Positions 27,180-37,084 of a stretch of DNA of 64,000 nucleotides are shown here, in pieces. A model generated the notes under the pieces. That model ran no database searches. It was given only the letters and a program-made list of their open reading frames with translations, and was not told the DNA's origin. Numbering within the stretch: the stretch's first letter is position 1; every line of letters begins with the position of its first letter. The stretch spans positions 62,001 through 126,000 of the forward strand of contig UCNG01000004.1 of the NCBI GenBank assembly GCA_900473915.1, written 5' to 3'. Source of the stretch: Hyphomicrobiales bacterium. Lineage in GTDB: Bacteria > Pseudomonadota > Alphaproteobacteria > Rhizobiales > Rhizobiaceae. A program made the translations under genes and the position numbers.

Positions 27180-27335
27180 CGAGAATTTCGTTATGAATGT
27201 TTCATTCTATTGAATTGAATGGCCATCTGCATGTGGCACCGGGAAAATGCTTGGAGGAGCGCCGGGACGCTGCGGGTGAAGGATAAGAGCGTTAACGCAG
27301 ACCGGCGGGGAGTGCCGGACAAGGGAGGAATGGAC

Positions 27336-28265
27336 ATGCAATCTCTATTGAAGTCGGCAGTAGCAGGTGTGGCCTTGCTGGCTGCGTCTTTCGCGGCCCA
27401 GGCAGCCGATATCAGCATCGTTGTCGTCAGTCATGGTCAGGCTTCAGATCCGTTCTGGTCTGTCGTGAAAAATGGCGTTTCCGAAGCGGCAAAGGATACG
27501 GGCGTGAAGGTTGACTATCGCGCGCCGGAAACCTTTGACATGGTGCAGATGGCTCAACTTATCGACGCTGCGATCAATCAGAAGCCGCAAGGCATTGTGG
27601 TTTCCATTCCCGATGCCGATGCGCTTGGGCCGTCGATCCAGCGGGCTGTGGCGGCTGGCATCCCGGTCATTTCCATGAATTCCGGCTCCGATGCTTCGAA
27701 GAAGCTGGGGGCTATGCTGCATGTCGGTCAGGATGAGTTCGATGCCGGTAAAGCTGCCGGTGAAGCGCTGAAGAATGCTGGCGGCAAGAAAGGCCTTTGC
27801 GTCAATCACGAGGTCGGCAATGTCTCGCTCGATCAGCGCTGTGCAGGCTTCAAGGAAGGTTTCGGCGACGTAACGGTTTTGCCGACATCGACTGATCCTG
27901 CCGAAAACGAAGCCAAGGTCCGCGCTGCCCTGGCATCTGACGCTACGGTCGACACGATCCTGACGCTCAATGCGACACTGGCGGGGGAACCTGCCGTGAA
28001 GGCGGCGGCTGAAAGCGGTCGCACCGGAATCCATGTCTCGACATTCGATATGTCGGCTGGCTTTCTTGAGGCCGTTGAAAAGGGGCAGGCAGATTTCGCC
28101 ATCGACCAGCAGCAGTTTCTGCAAGGCTATCTGCCAGTATCGTTCCTGGCGCTTAATGCGAAATACGGCTTGATGCCGGGTGGGAATGTTCCATCAGGCC
28201 CGAACCTGATCACGAAGGATAAGGCCAAGCAGGTCGTGGAACTTTCGGCCAAGGGTATCCGGTAA
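27336..28265 (+). CDS. Sugar ABC transporter, periplasmic binding protein (CUT2, RbsB-like)
   Basis: 309-residue type I periplasmic binding protein. Signal peptide MQSLLKSAVAGVALLAASFAAQA, then IVVVSHGQASDPFWSVVKNGVSEAAKDTGVKVDYRAP, typical of pentose/fructose/inositol binders. Two ATGs follow GGAGG (27324-27328): 27330 leaves only 1 bp and 27336 leaves 7 bp, so I use 27336. First gene of an importer operon; the gap to the permease contains a very stable hairpin that may protect the upstream message. The exact sugar is not readable from sequence; FrcB- and IbpA-type proteins are the nearest guesses. Confidence 0.87.
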   Translation: MQSLLKSAVAGVALLAASFAAQAADISIVVVSHGQASDPFWSVVKNGVSEAAKDTGVKVDYRAPETFDMVQMAQLIDAAINQKPQGIVVSIPDADALGPSIQRAVAAGIPVISMNSGSDASKKLGAMLHVGQDEFDAGKAAGEALKNAGGKKGLCVNHEVGNVSLDQRCAGFKEGFGDVTVLPTSTDPAENEAKVRAALASDATVDTILTLNATLAGEPAVKAAAESGRTGIHVSTFDMSAGFLEAVEKGQADFAIDQQQFLQGYLPVSFLALNAKYGLMPGGNVPSGPNLITKDKAKQVVELSAKGIR

Positions 28266-28292
28266 GCATCATCTCGACCATTCAATATCGAA

Positions 28293-28314
28293 CCCGCCCA
28301 TCACAATGGGCGGG
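28293..28314 (+). other. Intercistronic stem-loop after the binding-protein gene
   Basis: CCCGCCCAT pairs perfectly with ATGGGCGGG around CACA. There is no T run, so it is more likely an mRNA-stabilising or attenuating element that raises binding-protein levels relative to the membrane components. Confidence 0.6.
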
Positions 28315-28352
28315 AACGGGTATCTGTACCCAGAATGCATCAGGAGAAGATC

Positions 28353-29483
28353 ATGAGTGAGCCACTTCCCCATCAAAAGGCCAGCACCGCAGTGCTCTCG
28401 AAGGATGAGCGATTGCAGTCGGCCAGCCCGTTGCAGCGGCTTCTGAGCCGACCGGAGCTGGGTGCGGTATCCGGCCTGATCCTCATTTCGATCTTTTTTG
28501 TCTCGGTTGCCAATCCGGCGATGTTTACGGCTGCAGGCATCATGAACTTCATGGCTCCCGCTTCGCAACTTGGAATTCTGGCCGTCGCTGCCGCACTTCT
28601 TATGATTGGCGGTGAATTCGATCTCTCCATCGGGTCTATGGTGGCTTTTGCGGGGCTGATCTTTGCCGCTGCCCTTGTCGTCTGGCAGGTGCCGCTTGGC
28701 GTCGCCATCATCGTGACCCTGCTGTTTGCGGCATTCGTAGGCGTGGTCAATGCGCAGATTGTTATTCGAACCGGTTTGCCATCCTTTATTGTGACGCTTG
28801 CTTTCCTGTTCATTTTACGCGGTCTGTCACTGGTCGGGCTGAAATGGGCGACAGGTGGCGCCACGCAGTTGCGGGGCGTGAAGGAAGCCGTAGCGGGCAG
28901 TTATCTGGCCGGCCTTTTCTCCGGTGATGCCTTTCAGGGAGTTTTTGCCTGGATGGCTGAAAACGATCTGATTGCCAAATTTCCCAATGGCGAGCCTTCT
29001 GTGAAAGGCGTGCCGGTGGAAGTTTTATGGTTCATCGCCATTGCACTTATCGCAACATATGTTCTGGTGCGCACACGCTTCGGCAACTGGATTTTTGCAG
29101 CCGGTGGCGACGCCCTGGCGGCACGCAATTCCGGTGTTCCCGTGCGCCGTGTCAAGACCACGCTTTTCATGTGCACGGCCATGGCCGCAGCGCTGGTCGC
29201 AATCCTTACGGTTCTTGATGCGGGTTCGACCGATGCGCGCCGCGGTTTCCAGAAGGAATTCGAGGCAATCATCGCTGCGGTCATTGGCGGTTGTCTGTTG
29301 ACCGGCGGCTATGGCTCTGCAATTGGCGCGTTCTTCGGCGCGATCATCTTCGGCATGGTGCTGATCGGACTCACCTACACCCAGATCGATCAGGACTGGT
29401 ACCTCGTTTTCCTTGGCGGAATGCTTCTAATCGCGGTGCTCTTCAACAATTTCATTCGCAAGCGCGCTACCGGCGAGCGCTGA
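28353..29483 (+). CDS. Sugar ABC transporter permease (CUT2 family)
   Basis: 376-residue inner-membrane permease of the RbsC/FrcC group. About ten helices; signatures are [51 protein letters not shown] and the cytoplasmic coupling segment [21 protein letters not shown], followed by [29 protein letters not shown] hydrophilic loop of about 60 residues between two helices (roughly residues 170-220) is longer than in E. coli RbsC. AGGAGAAGATC precedes ATG 28353. Confidence 0.9.
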   Translation: MSEPLPHQKASTAVLSKDERLQSASPLQRLLSRPELGAVSGLILISIFFVSVANPAMFTAAGIMNFMAPASQLGILAVAAALLMIGGEFDLSIGSMVAFAGLIFAAALVVWQVPLGVAIIVTLLFAAFVGVVNAQIVIRTGLPSFIVTLAFLFILRGLSLVGLKWATGGATQLRGVKEAVAGSYLAGLFSGDAFQGVFAWMAENDLIAKFPNGEPSVKGVPVEVLWFIAIALIATYVLVRTRFGNWIFAAGGDALAARNSGVPVRRVKTTLFMCTAMAAALVAILTVLDAGSTDARRGFQKEFEAIIAAVIGGCLLTGGYGSAIGAFFGAIIFGMVLIGLTYTQIDQDWYLVFLGGMLLIAVLFNNFIRKRATGER

Positions 29484-29497
29484 GGGGAGGATTTGCC

Positions 29498-30277
29498 ATG
29501 ACGACACCCATCATCGAAGTCCGCAATCTCGTTAAACATTTCGGCCCGGTCATTGCTTTGAACGGCGTTTCGCTGAGCGTCGAGCCGGGGCAGGTGCATT
29601 GTCTGCTTGGCGACAACGGCGCGGGTAAATCGACCCTGATCAAAACGCTTTCGGGCGTGCATAAACCGACGAGCGGCGATTTTCTGGTCGAAGGAAAGCC
29701 GGTCTCGTTCAATAGCCCGCGCGATGCGCTCGATCATGGCATTGCCACGGTCTATCAGGATCTTGCGATGATTCCGCTGATGTCGGTGATGCGCAATTTC
29801 TTTCTTGGGCGCGAGCCGACCAAGGGTGTCGGGCCTTTCCGCTGGTTCGATGCGCAACAGGCCGAAGAAGTGACGCGCGAAGAAATGCGCAAGATCGGGA
29901 TCGATGTCCGTGACCCGCAGCAGGCTGTGGGAACACTTTCCGGCGGGGAGCGGCAGTGCGTGGCGATTGCGCGCGCCGTCTATTTCGGCGCAAAGGTGCT
30001 CATCCTTGATGAACCGACCTCGGCGCTGGGTGTGAGGCAAACGGCTATGGTCCTCAAATACATCAATCTCGTGCGCTCACGCGGGCTTGGTGTCATCTTC
30101 ATCACGCACAATGTTCGCCATGCTCATGCGGTTGGTGACAAGTTCACTGTTCTCAATCGCGGTGTAACCCTTGGAACGCGCACGAAAAACGACGTCGACA
30201 TGGATGAGCTGCAGAGCCTTATGGCGGGCGGGCAGGAACTCGCCGACCTGACGGCCGAACTGGGCGGTCGGGTCTGA
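29498..30277 (+). CDS. Sugar ABC transporter ATP-binding protein (single-domain, FrcA-like)
   Basis: 259-residue ABC ATPase: Walker [16 protein letters not shown]-loop [21 protein letters not shown], signature [15 protein letters not shown], Walker [17 protein letters not shown]-loop FITHNVRHA. It has one ATPase domain, unlike the duplicated RbsA-type, as in FrcA of the fructose transporter of Sinorhizobium. Walker B is followed by SALG rather than the usual SALD. GGGGAGG lies before ATG 29498. Last gene of the operon. Confidence 0.9.
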   Translation: MTTPIIEVRNLVKHFGPVIALNGVSLSVEPGQVHCLLGDNGAGKSTLIKTLSGVHKPTSGDFLVEGKPVSFNSPRDALDHGIATVYQDLAMIPLMSVMRNFFLGREPTKGVGPFRWFDAQQAEEVTREEMRKIGIDVRDPQQAVGTLSGGERQCVAIARAVYFGAKVLILDEPTSALGVRQTAMVLKYINLVRSRGLGVIFITHNVRHAHAVGDKFTVLNRGVTLGTRTKNDVDMDELQSLMAGGQELADLTAELGGRV

Positions 30278-30418
30278 TCGAAATTGCAGAGTGTAGAATG
30301 AACCATCGTTCAGCGGCATAAGAGATCACAGATTGCTTTTCCCGAGTAATGCTTGAGCAAATGGTAAAATATTGTGAGAAACTTTTGCGATCCTGCTTGC
30401 GCTTGCAATTTCAGGTAG

Positions 30419-30470
30419 TTAGAGCATCTGTCTGCCTGACTGATTCAGGCTGTGTGTTTTAAGCCGTTGT
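30419..30470. repeat. Degenerate dispersed repeat fragment
   Basis: TTAGAGC start followed by the hairpin GCCTGA-CTGAT-TCAGGC (30434-30450) resembles the left half of the element at 2771-2875. The right half is not recognisable. It sits in the 300-bp gap before the next gene, which otherwise shows nothing. Confidence 0.35.
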
Positions 30471-30577
30471 TTCAGTCGTATTAACGCGATGTCGAAGCCT
30501 CCCTTTCGTCTGCGAATTCGTCTTGGGCGCTGGCTTGCACAGACACCGTTTTAATTTGCGCTGAAAGGACCAGCATC

Positions 30578-32626
30578 GTGGAGCAGGCAAAGAACGGAAC
30601 CCGTAAGGGTGGGCGCAAGGCGCTGTGGGCGGCTGTTGCGGTAGTCGCTATAGCTGCCGCCGGTTTGACCGGATACAAGATCACACTTGAGAAGACCATT
30701 ACATCGCAGCTTGAAAAGCGCGGCGGCAAGGCCTCTTCCGTCGAAGCGGATTTTCTCGGACGTATCCACCTGCGCGACGTGACGTTGCCGCTGAAGGATG
30801 GTTCCAACATCCATATCGCTTCGGTTGATGGCCGTCCGAAGTTCCTGTTCCTTACGGGGATGCTGAATGCGTCCGGTATCGACACAGAGTTCGGAAACTA
30901 CAAGATTTCCATTCCAAGTGTGGTGATCGAAGACGCCAATTTCGATAGCGCCATGCTGAAGGACACTTTCGGCAATAGCGGTCTCACCTTGCCGGAGCGC
31001 GTTGGTCGTTTCTCGGCAAAGCGCCTCACCGCGCAGGAAATCAAGGTCGTCCAGACCGTTGCGGATAACGAGCAGAATATCGTCTACAAGGACGTTGCGC
31101 TGGAAGATATCAATCTCGGTAAGGTTGCTCGTTATACGGCTGGCAGCACCGATTTCGACTTTACCGTCGAAGTGCCCGGCGAGGACGGCGAAAACGTCAC
31201 GGACAAGATGACAGGCACAATGGGTGCCGCGGAAGGCAAAGACATTGACGGTGTCTTCCTCGCCCGTCTCTATACCGAGAAGGCAGGCCCGGACGACAAG
31301 GAAGCCAAACCGGTCTATGGTCCGTTCTCGGCGAAGAATATCGTCATGAAGACGAAGGATGCGAGCTTCAGCTATGATGAAATTCGCAGCAATGGTTTTA
31401 CGGCTCGTCTGCCGGCCGTGCCGTTCACCGAAACTTTGCAAAAGCTCCAGTCTCTCGAAAAGGCGGACGAGCTTTCACCAGCAGAAACGCGTGAGCTTAT
31501 TCTCCAGCTGACTTCATTGTTCGAAACGATCGGCAAGGGCGACGTCGAAATGCTCGGCATGAAGATCGAACCTGCCGATGCCTCGAAGGGGAAGGGCGGT
31601 ATCGAACGGATCGCGGTCGCTTTCGACAATCAGAAGATGGACGCTACCATCAAAGGTTTCGATTTCGCGGAAGGCCAGGATTACATGAAGATGGAAGAAG
31701 CTTCCCTGAAGGGCTTCTCCTGGGCGACGTCGATCGAAGCGTTGAAGAAGTTTGCGTCGCTGAGCGACGATCAGGTTGAGAACTTCCCTTATACGACCAT
31801 GCTTCCGGAATTCGGCACGCTTCGGATTGCTGGCATCGACGCCGACCTGCCATACGACCAGTCTGAAGATGTGGACGCAGGCGAGGAAAACGCGGACGAT
31901 GCAGATCAGGCTTCAACCGAAGAAACGTCGGTTCCTTCGCTGCCCGAACGCATTCAGTTTGCGTTGAAGAGCTATGAAGTGGCTCTCAATAAGCCGTACA
32001 ACGGCATTCCGACAGATGTGCGCGTGGCTTACGAAGATATGTCGCTCAAAGTCCCGGCACAGGGCAGTGACGAGTTCTACCAGCAACTTCGGAAACTTGG
32101 TTATGATCGTCTCATCATTTCCTCAAATTTCGAGGCCAACTGGGATGAAGCAAACCAAAATCTGATCATCAAGGACATTTCAATCAGCGGCAAGGATATG
32201 GGGTCGGTGTCCATGTCCGGCTTGATGGGGGGCTTCACCAAGGAGTTCTTCTCAGGCGACAAGGTGATGACGCAGGTTGCTTTGCTCGGGCTCAAGGCCA
32301 GGCAGGTGAACCTCAAGATTGAGGAAAAGGGCATCATCGCCAAGGGCATCAAAATGTATGCCGAAGAAAATAATATGTCCGAAGATGAAGTGCGCAGCAC
32401 TGTGTCTCTGGTAGCCGCAGCCGCTCTACAGGAACTGGCAGCGGATCAGCCCCAGTTGCAGGACGTTGCGGCGGCGTTTTCTACCTTCCTCGCGAAGCCG
32501 AATATCTTCGAGCTGGCTGTCAAAGCCAAAGCCGATAAGGGAATTGGCGCTCTTGAAATGGTCGCAGCATCGCAAGACCCGCTCACTTTGCTCGACAAAG
32601 TCGATATCGAAGCCAAGACGGAATAA
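30578..32626 (+). CDS. Large envelope protein of unknown function, membrane-anchored
   Basis: 682 residues. One N-terminal membrane segment (ALWAAVAVVAIAAAGLTGYKI, about residues 15-35) and a large periplasmic part. After the anchor comes FLGRIHLRDVTLPLKDGSNIHIASVDGRP, a beta-rich pattern like the start of AsmA/DUF945-like proteins; an acidic linker near residues 430-450 is followed by a C-terminal region with GLKARQVNLKIEEKGII. I do not recognise a specific family, so an AsmA-like lipid or envelope role is only a guess. Start is GTG 30578 with GAAAGGA upstream. Single gene with its own terminator. Confidence 0.7.
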   Translation: MEQAKNGTRKGGRKALWAAVAVVAIAAAGLTGYKITLEKTITSQLEKRGGKASSVEADFLGRIHLRDVTLPLKDGSNIHIASVDGRPKFLFLTGMLNASGIDTEFGNYKISIPSVVIEDANFDSAMLKDTFGNSGLTLPERVGRFSAKRLTAQEIKVVQTVADNEQNIVYKDVALEDINLGKVARYTAGSTDFDFTVEVPGEDGENVTDKMTGTMGAAEGKDIDGVFLARLYTEKAGPDDKEAKPVYGPFSAKNIVMKTKDASFSYDEIRSNGFTARLPAVPFTETLQKLQSLEKADELSPAETRELILQLTSLFETIGKGDVEMLGMKIEPADASKGKGGIERIAVAFDNQKMDATIKGFDFAEGQDYMKMEEASLKGFSWATSIEALKKFASLSDDQVENFPYTTMLPEFGTLRIAGIDADLPYDQSEDVDAGEENADDADQASTEETSVPSLPERIQFALKSYEVALNKPYNGIPTDVRVAYEDMSLKVPAQGSDEFYQQLRKLGYDRLIISSNFEANWDEANQNLIIKDISISGKDMGSVSMSGLMGGFTKEFFSGDKVMTQVALLGLKARQVNLKIEEKGIIAKGIKMYAEENNMSEDEVRSTVSLVAAAALQELAADQPQLQDVAAAFSTFLAKPNIFELAVKAKADKGIGALEMVAASQDPLTLLDKVDIEAKTE

Positions 32627-32649
32627 TCGACTATCCTATCAATCTGCGC

Positions 32650-32677
32650 GAAACGCCGGCCCTTGGCCGGCGTTTCT
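32650..32677 (+). terminator. Rho-independent terminator
   Basis: AACGCCGGCC pairs perfectly with GGCCGGCGTT around CTT, followed by a short T run. Confidence 0.75.
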
Positions 32678-32765
32678 GTAATCAGAGCTTCACCAAAACA
32701 TTACACAAGGGTCATGCCCTTGAAATACAAGGGTCCTAGTAAGCCTCGGAAATAACGAGGCCAAC

Positions 32766-34310
32766 ATGACCAGAAAAAACGTCCTGCTTATCGTCGTTGA
32801 TCAATGGCGAGCAGATTTTATCCCTCACCTGATGCGGGCGGAGGGACGCGAACCCTTCCTTAAAACTCCCAATCTTGATCGTCTTTGCCGGGAAGGCTTG
32901 ACCTTCCGCAACCATGTCACGACGTGCGTGCCATGTGGCCCCGCAAGGGCAAGCCTGCTCACAGGTCTCTACCTGATGAATCACCGGGCAGTGCAGAACA
33001 CCGTTCCACTTGACCAGCGTCATTTGAACCTTGGAAAAGCCCTGCGTGCTATTGGCTATGACCCCGCGCTTATCGGTTACACGACAACCACACCCGATCC
33101 GCGTTCCACGTCTCCCAGAGATCCGCGTTTTACGGTTCTGGGCGACATCATGGATGGATTTCGCTCTGTTGGCGCATTTGAGCCCAATATGGATGGGTAT
33201 TTTGGCTGGGTGTCACAGAACGGCTTTGAACTGCCGGAGAACCGCGAAGATATCTGGCTGCCGGAAGGTGAGCATTCCGTTCCCGGCGCAACCGACAAGC
33301 CATCGCGCATCCCGAAGGAATTTTCGGATTCGACATTTTTCACTGAGCGCGCACTGACATATCTGAAGGGCAGGGACGGCAAGCCTTTCTTCTTGCATCT
33401 TGGCTATTATCGCCCGCACCCGCCTTTCGTAGCCTCTGCGCCCTACCATGCGATGTACAAGGCCGAGGATATGCCTGCGCCTATACGTGCGGAGAACCCG
33501 GATGCCGAAGCGGCACAACATCCGCTTATGAAGCACTACATCGATCACATCAGACGCGGTTCGTTCTTCCATGGCGCGGAAGGCTCGGGAGCAACGCTTG
33601 ATGAAGGCGAGATTCGCCAGATGCGAGCCACCTATTGCGGCCTGATCAGTGAGATTGACGACTGTCTGGGACAGGTCTTTGCTTATCTTGATGAAACCGG
33701 TCAGTGGGATGACACGCTTGTCATCTTCACGAGCGATCATGGTGAGCAGCTGGGCGATCATCACCTTCTCGGCAAGATCGGCTACAACGCCGAAAGCTTC
33801 CGTATTCCTTTGGTCATAAAGGATGCGGGGCAGAACAACCACGCTGGCCAAATCGAAGATGCCTTTTCCGAAAGCATTGACGTCATGCCGACCATCCTTG
33901 AATGGCTGGGCGGAGAAACGCCTCGTGCCTGCGACGGCCGTTCTCTGTTGCCGTTTCTGGCAGAGGGAAAGCCTGCCGACTGGCGCACCGAACTGCACTA
34001 CGAGTTCGATTTCCGCGATGTATTCTACGATCAGCCGCAGAATTCGGTCCAGCTTTCCCAGGATGATTGCAGCCTCTGCGTGATCGAAGACGAGAACTAC
34101 AAGTACGTGCATTTTGCGGCCCTGCCGCCGCTGTTCTTCGATCTGAAGGCGGACCCGCATGAATTCAACAATCTGGCTGATGATCCCGCTTATGCGGTTC
34201 TCGTTCGCGACTATGCCCAAAAGGCACTGTCGTGGCGGCTGTCACACGCCGACCGGACACTCACTCATTACAGATCCGGCCCGCAAGGGCTGACAACGCG
34301 CAACCATTGA
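32766..34310 (+). CDS. Phosphonate monoester hydrolase / sulfatase-family enzyme
   Basis: 514-residue alkaline-phosphatase-superfamily hydrolase. The formylglycine motif C-x-P-x-R is CGPARASLLTG with the cysteine at residue 57, the position reported for the phosphonate monoester hydrolases of Rhizobium and Burkholderia, whose length also matches. Metal-binding parts are LLIVVDQWRAD (residues 8-17) and IFTSDHGEQLGDH. Such enzymes cleave phosphonate monoesters, phosphodiesters and sulfate esters promiscuously; activity needs a formylglycine-generating enzyme or equivalent, not seen in this window. No signal peptide, so its substrate must be imported. First gene of a six-gene operon with a peptide-type importer. 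Confidence 0.85.
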   Translation: MTRKNVLLIVVDQWRADFIPHLMRAEGREPFLKTPNLDRLCREGLTFRNHVTTCVPCGPARASLLTGLYLMNHRAVQNTVPLDQRHLNLGKALRAIGYDPALIGYTTTTPDPRSTSPRDPRFTVLGDIMDGFRSVGAFEPNMDGYFGWVSQNGFELPENREDIWLPEGEHSVPGATDKPSRIPKEFSDSTFFTERALTYLKGRDGKPFFLHLGYYRPHPPFVASAPYHAMYKAEDMPAPIRAENPDAEAAQHPLMKHYIDHIRRGSFFHGAEGSGATLDEGEIRQMRATYCGLISEIDDCLGQVFAYLDETGQWDDTLVIFTSDHGEQLGDHHLLGKIGYNAESFRIPLVIKDAGQNNHAGQIEDAFSESIDVMPTILEWLGGETPRACDGRSLLPFLAEGKPADWRTELHYEFDFRDVFYDQPQNSVQLSQDDCSLCVIEDENYKYVHFAALPPLFFDLKADPHEFNNLADDPAYAVLVRDYAQKALSWRLSHADRTLTHYRSGPQGLTTRNH

Positions 34311-34325
34311 TCTCAGGAGCAACCA

Positions 34326-35960
34326 ATGATCAACCTGACCCGACGCGGGATGCTTGGACTTTCGGCGGGTGCCGCCGGTTCGCTTATCCTGCCGCGCTTT
34401 GCTATCGCGCAGGCTGACAATCGCCCATCGATCACCATTGCCGTGCAAAAGGTGGCGAACAGTAATACGCTCGACGTCCTTCGCGAACAGTCGAATGTCG
34501 GCGAACGCGTTTTCTTCTCCAGTATCTGGGAGGCGCTGATCGACCGTGACTGGTTGGGCGGGCTTTCTGCCGTACCGGGCCTTGCGACCGAATGGACCCG
34601 CATTGACGACAAGACCGTGGAACTGAAGCTCCGGCAAGGCGTGAAATTCCACAATGGCGATGAGATGACCGCCGAGGACGTTGCCTTCACCTTCGGCAAG
34701 GAACGCATGTTCGGCGACACGCAGCCTGCCGAAGGCAAGACGATTTATGTCTCGGAGAAAAACCCGCTTGGTCGCGAAAGCAAGGAACTGCCGCTCGAAG
34801 TGCCTGCGACGGCACGCCGTTCGTGGCCATCCCTGCTGGGTGTCGAAGTCGTCGACAAATATACGGTGCGTTTCAAGAACGGTACGCCGGACGTGACCAT
34901 GGAAGGCCGGATCTCGCGCTACGGCAGCCAGATCATGAGCCGTCGTGGCTGGGAGGAGTCGCCGAGCTATCTCGACTGGGCACGCAAGCCAATCACCACC
35001 GGGCCTTACAAGGTCGTCGAGTTCAAGCCAGACAACATGCTGGTGCTCGAAGCTCATGACGAATATTGGGGTGGGCGCCCGCCGCTGAAGCAAATTCGCT
35101 TCATCGAAGTGCCGGAAGTTGCTTCGCGCATCAATGGTCTGCTCTCAGGTGAGTATCAGTTTGCCTGCGACATTCCGCCGGATCAGATCGAGGGCATCGA
35201 AAAGAATGATGCTTTCGAGGTTCAGGGCGGTACGATCCTCAACCACCGTCTCACCGTTTTCGACAAGTTCCATCCGCAACTGGAAAACCCGCTAGTGCGC
35301 CGCGCATTTACCCATGCGATCGATCGTCAGGCGATCGTGGATTCGCTGTGGGCAGGCCGAACGGTCGTTCCAGCGGGTCTTCAGTGGGATTATTATGGCG
35401 ATATGTTCGTTCAGGGCTGGAACGTTCCGGAATATAACCCTGATCTCGCTAAGCAGCTTCTGAAGGAAGCCGGTTACAAGGGCGATGCAATCCCTTACCG
35501 CCTGCTCAACAACTATTACACAAACCAGACCCCGACGGCCCAAATCCTCGTGGAGATGTGGAATCAAGTGGGCCTGAACGTCGAAATTCAGATGAAGGAA
35601 AACTGGCAGCAGATTCTGGAAAAGAGCCCGGGACGCGCCGTGCGTGACTGGTCCAATTCTGCGCCCTTCAACGATCCTGTTTCTTCCATCGTCAGCCAGC
35701 ATGGCCCGAACGGTCAACAGCAGCAGGTCGGAGAATGGACGAATGAGGAAGCGAACAAGCTTTCCGTCATTCTGGAAACCAGCACGGATCACGCAAAGCG
35801 CAAAGAAGCATTCAAGCGGATGCTGGAAATCTGCGAGCGTGAAGATCCAGCCTATACGGTCCTCCATCAGAACGCGACTTTCACGGCGAAGCCGAAGTCG
35901 CTGAAGTGGAAAGCGGCACCTGCTTTCGCAATGGACTTCCGCAAGAACAACTGGGCTTGA
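34326..35960 (+). CDS. ABC transporter substrate-binding protein (family 5, DppA/OppA-like)
   Basis: 544-residue periplasmic solute-binding protein. The N-terminus LTRRGMLGLSAGAAGSLILPRFAIAQA is a twin-arginine (Tat) style signal, suggesting export of a folded protein. Then WEALIDRD, LATEWTRIDDKTVELKLRQGVKFHNGDEMTAEDVAFTFGKE and RRAFTHAIDRQAIVDSLWAG are typical of peptide/nickel binding proteins. AGGAGCAACC precedes the ATG, 15 bp after the hydrolase stop. The linked hydrolase suggests the ligand is not a simple peptide. Confidence 0.88.
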   Translation: MINLTRRGMLGLSAGAAGSLILPRFAIAQADNRPSITIAVQKVANSNTLDVLREQSNVGERVFFSSIWEALIDRDWLGGLSAVPGLATEWTRIDDKTVELKLRQGVKFHNGDEMTAEDVAFTFGKERMFGDTQPAEGKTIYVSEKNPLGRESKELPLEVPATARRSWPSLLGVEVVDKYTVRFKNGTPDVTMEGRISRYGSQIMSRRGWEESPSYLDWARKPITTGPYKVVEFKPDNMLVLEAHDEYWGGRPPLKQIRFIEVPEVASRINGLLSGEYQFACDIPPDQIEGIEKNDAFEVQGGTILNHRLTVFDKFHPQLENPLVRRAFTHAIDRQAIVDSLWAGRTVVPAGLQWDYYGDMFVQGWNVPEYNPDLAKQLLKEAGYKGDAIPYRLLNNYYTNQTPTAQILVEMWNQVGLNVEIQMKENWQQILEKSPGRAVRDWSNSAPFNDPVSSIVSQHGPNGQQQQVGEWTNEEANKLSVILETSTDHAKRKEAFKRMLEICEREDPAYTVLHQNATFTAKPKSLKWKAAPAFAMDFRKNNWA

Positions 35961-35972
35961 ACCATTGTAGAC

Positions 35973-35997
35973 GCGAGCCCGGCTTGGCCGGGCTCGC
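35973..35997 (+). other. Intercistronic stem-loop after the binding-protein gene
   Basis: GCGAGCCCGGC pairs perfectly with GCCGGGCTCGC around TTG (11-bp stem). Only TT follows. It probably dampens or processes the transcript between the binding protein and the transporter subunits rather than fully terminating. Confidence 0.6.
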
Positions 35998-36052
35998 TTG
36001 TCCTTTGGGGCATTTAGCCCCGCGAATATGAATGAACCAGAAGGATTGCATG

Positions 36053-37084
36053 ATGCCGCTGGTCGAAATTTCCAATCTGCAAGTAGCTTTTGATGGCGTG
36101 CTGGTTCTGCATGGTATCGACCTCTCAATTGAGCGTGGCGAAGCTGTGGGGCTTGTCGGGGAATCCGGCTGTGGCAAGTCTGTGACCTGGCTGGCAGCAC
36201 TCGGCCTCCTTCCTAAGAAGGCGTCGATCTCCGGCAGTGTCCTTCTCGAAGGAACGGAATTGCTGACCGCGTCTCGCAGCACGCTCGAAAGTGTTCGCGG
36301 CGGTCGCATAGCCATGATCTTTCAGGACCCGTCGAGTTCGTTGAACCCGGTTATCCGGGTAGGGCGGCAGATTGAGGAAGCAGTGCGACTACATCGCGGC
36401 CTGACAGGACCTGCGGTTCGGGCAGAGGCTTTGCGATTGATGGAACTTGTTGGAATTCCCGATGCTCGCCGACGTATTGATAATTATCCGCACGAATTTT
36501 CGGGTGGCCAGAACCAGCGTTTGATGATCGCCATGGCGCTGGCAGGAAACCCCGACATTCTTATCGCGGATGAGCCGACGACAGCACTTGATGCGACGAT
36601 CCAGGCTCAGATACTCGATCTGCTGGCCGGGCTGCGAGCGGAAACGGGTATGGCTGTAGTCTTTATCAGTCATGATCTTGGCGCTGTTTCGCAAATCTGC
36701 GAACGGGTTTCGGTTATGTATGCGGGACGCATTGTCGAGCAGGCCCGGACCGAGGCGCTTTTCGCCGCTCCGCGCCATCCCTATACACATGGGCTGTTTG
36801 ATTCCATTCCCAGCCTTGATGGCGGACGCAATCGCCTGATCCCCATTGAGGGCACAGTTCCCGAACCCGGCAAGCTTCCGCAAGGTTGTGCATTTTCGCC
36901 GCGCTGCCTGAGCGCGAGCGATCTCTGCGCGCGAAGCCTCCCAAGGCTTGGTGTTCCGCAGGATGACGCCGGCGAAGGGCGCACGGTCGCCTGTTTTCAC
37001 CCTTATCCGGCAGCGTCGTCTTTGCTGCCATCAATGCGTGGGCATGTTTCAATGCAAGCGAGCACAGAGGCGATAGCACAATGA
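36053..37084 (+). CDS. Peptide-type ABC transporter ATP-binding protein (DppD-like)
   Basis: About 343 residues. Walker [19 protein letters not shown]-loop [23 protein letters not shown], signature [17 protein letters not shown], Walker [18 protein letters not shown]-loop FISHDLGAV, and the oligopeptide-type C-terminal cysteine cluster [22 protein letters not shown], which in this family binds an iron-sulfur cluster or metal. The signature has N for R (GGQNQR). In-frame ATGs at 36032, 36050 and 36053; AAGGA at 36041-36045 favours 36053. Overlaps the next ATPase start by 4 bp. Confidence 0.88.
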   Translation: MPLVEISNLQVAFDGVLVLHGIDLSIERGEAVGLVGESGCGKSVTWLAALGLLPKKASISGSVLLEGTELLTASRSTLESVRGGRIAMIFQDPSSSLNPVIRVGRQIEEAVRLHRGLTGPAVRAEALRLMELVGIPDARRRIDNYPHEFSGGQNQRLMIAMALAGNPDILIADEPTTALDATIQAQILDLLAGLRAETGMAVVFISHDLGAVSQICERVSVMYAGRIVEQARTEALFAAPRHPYTHGLFDSIPSLDGGRNRLIPIEGTVPEPGKLPQGCAFSPRCLSASDLCARSLPRLGVPQDDAGEGRTVACFHPYPAASSLLPSMRGHVSMQASTEAIAQ

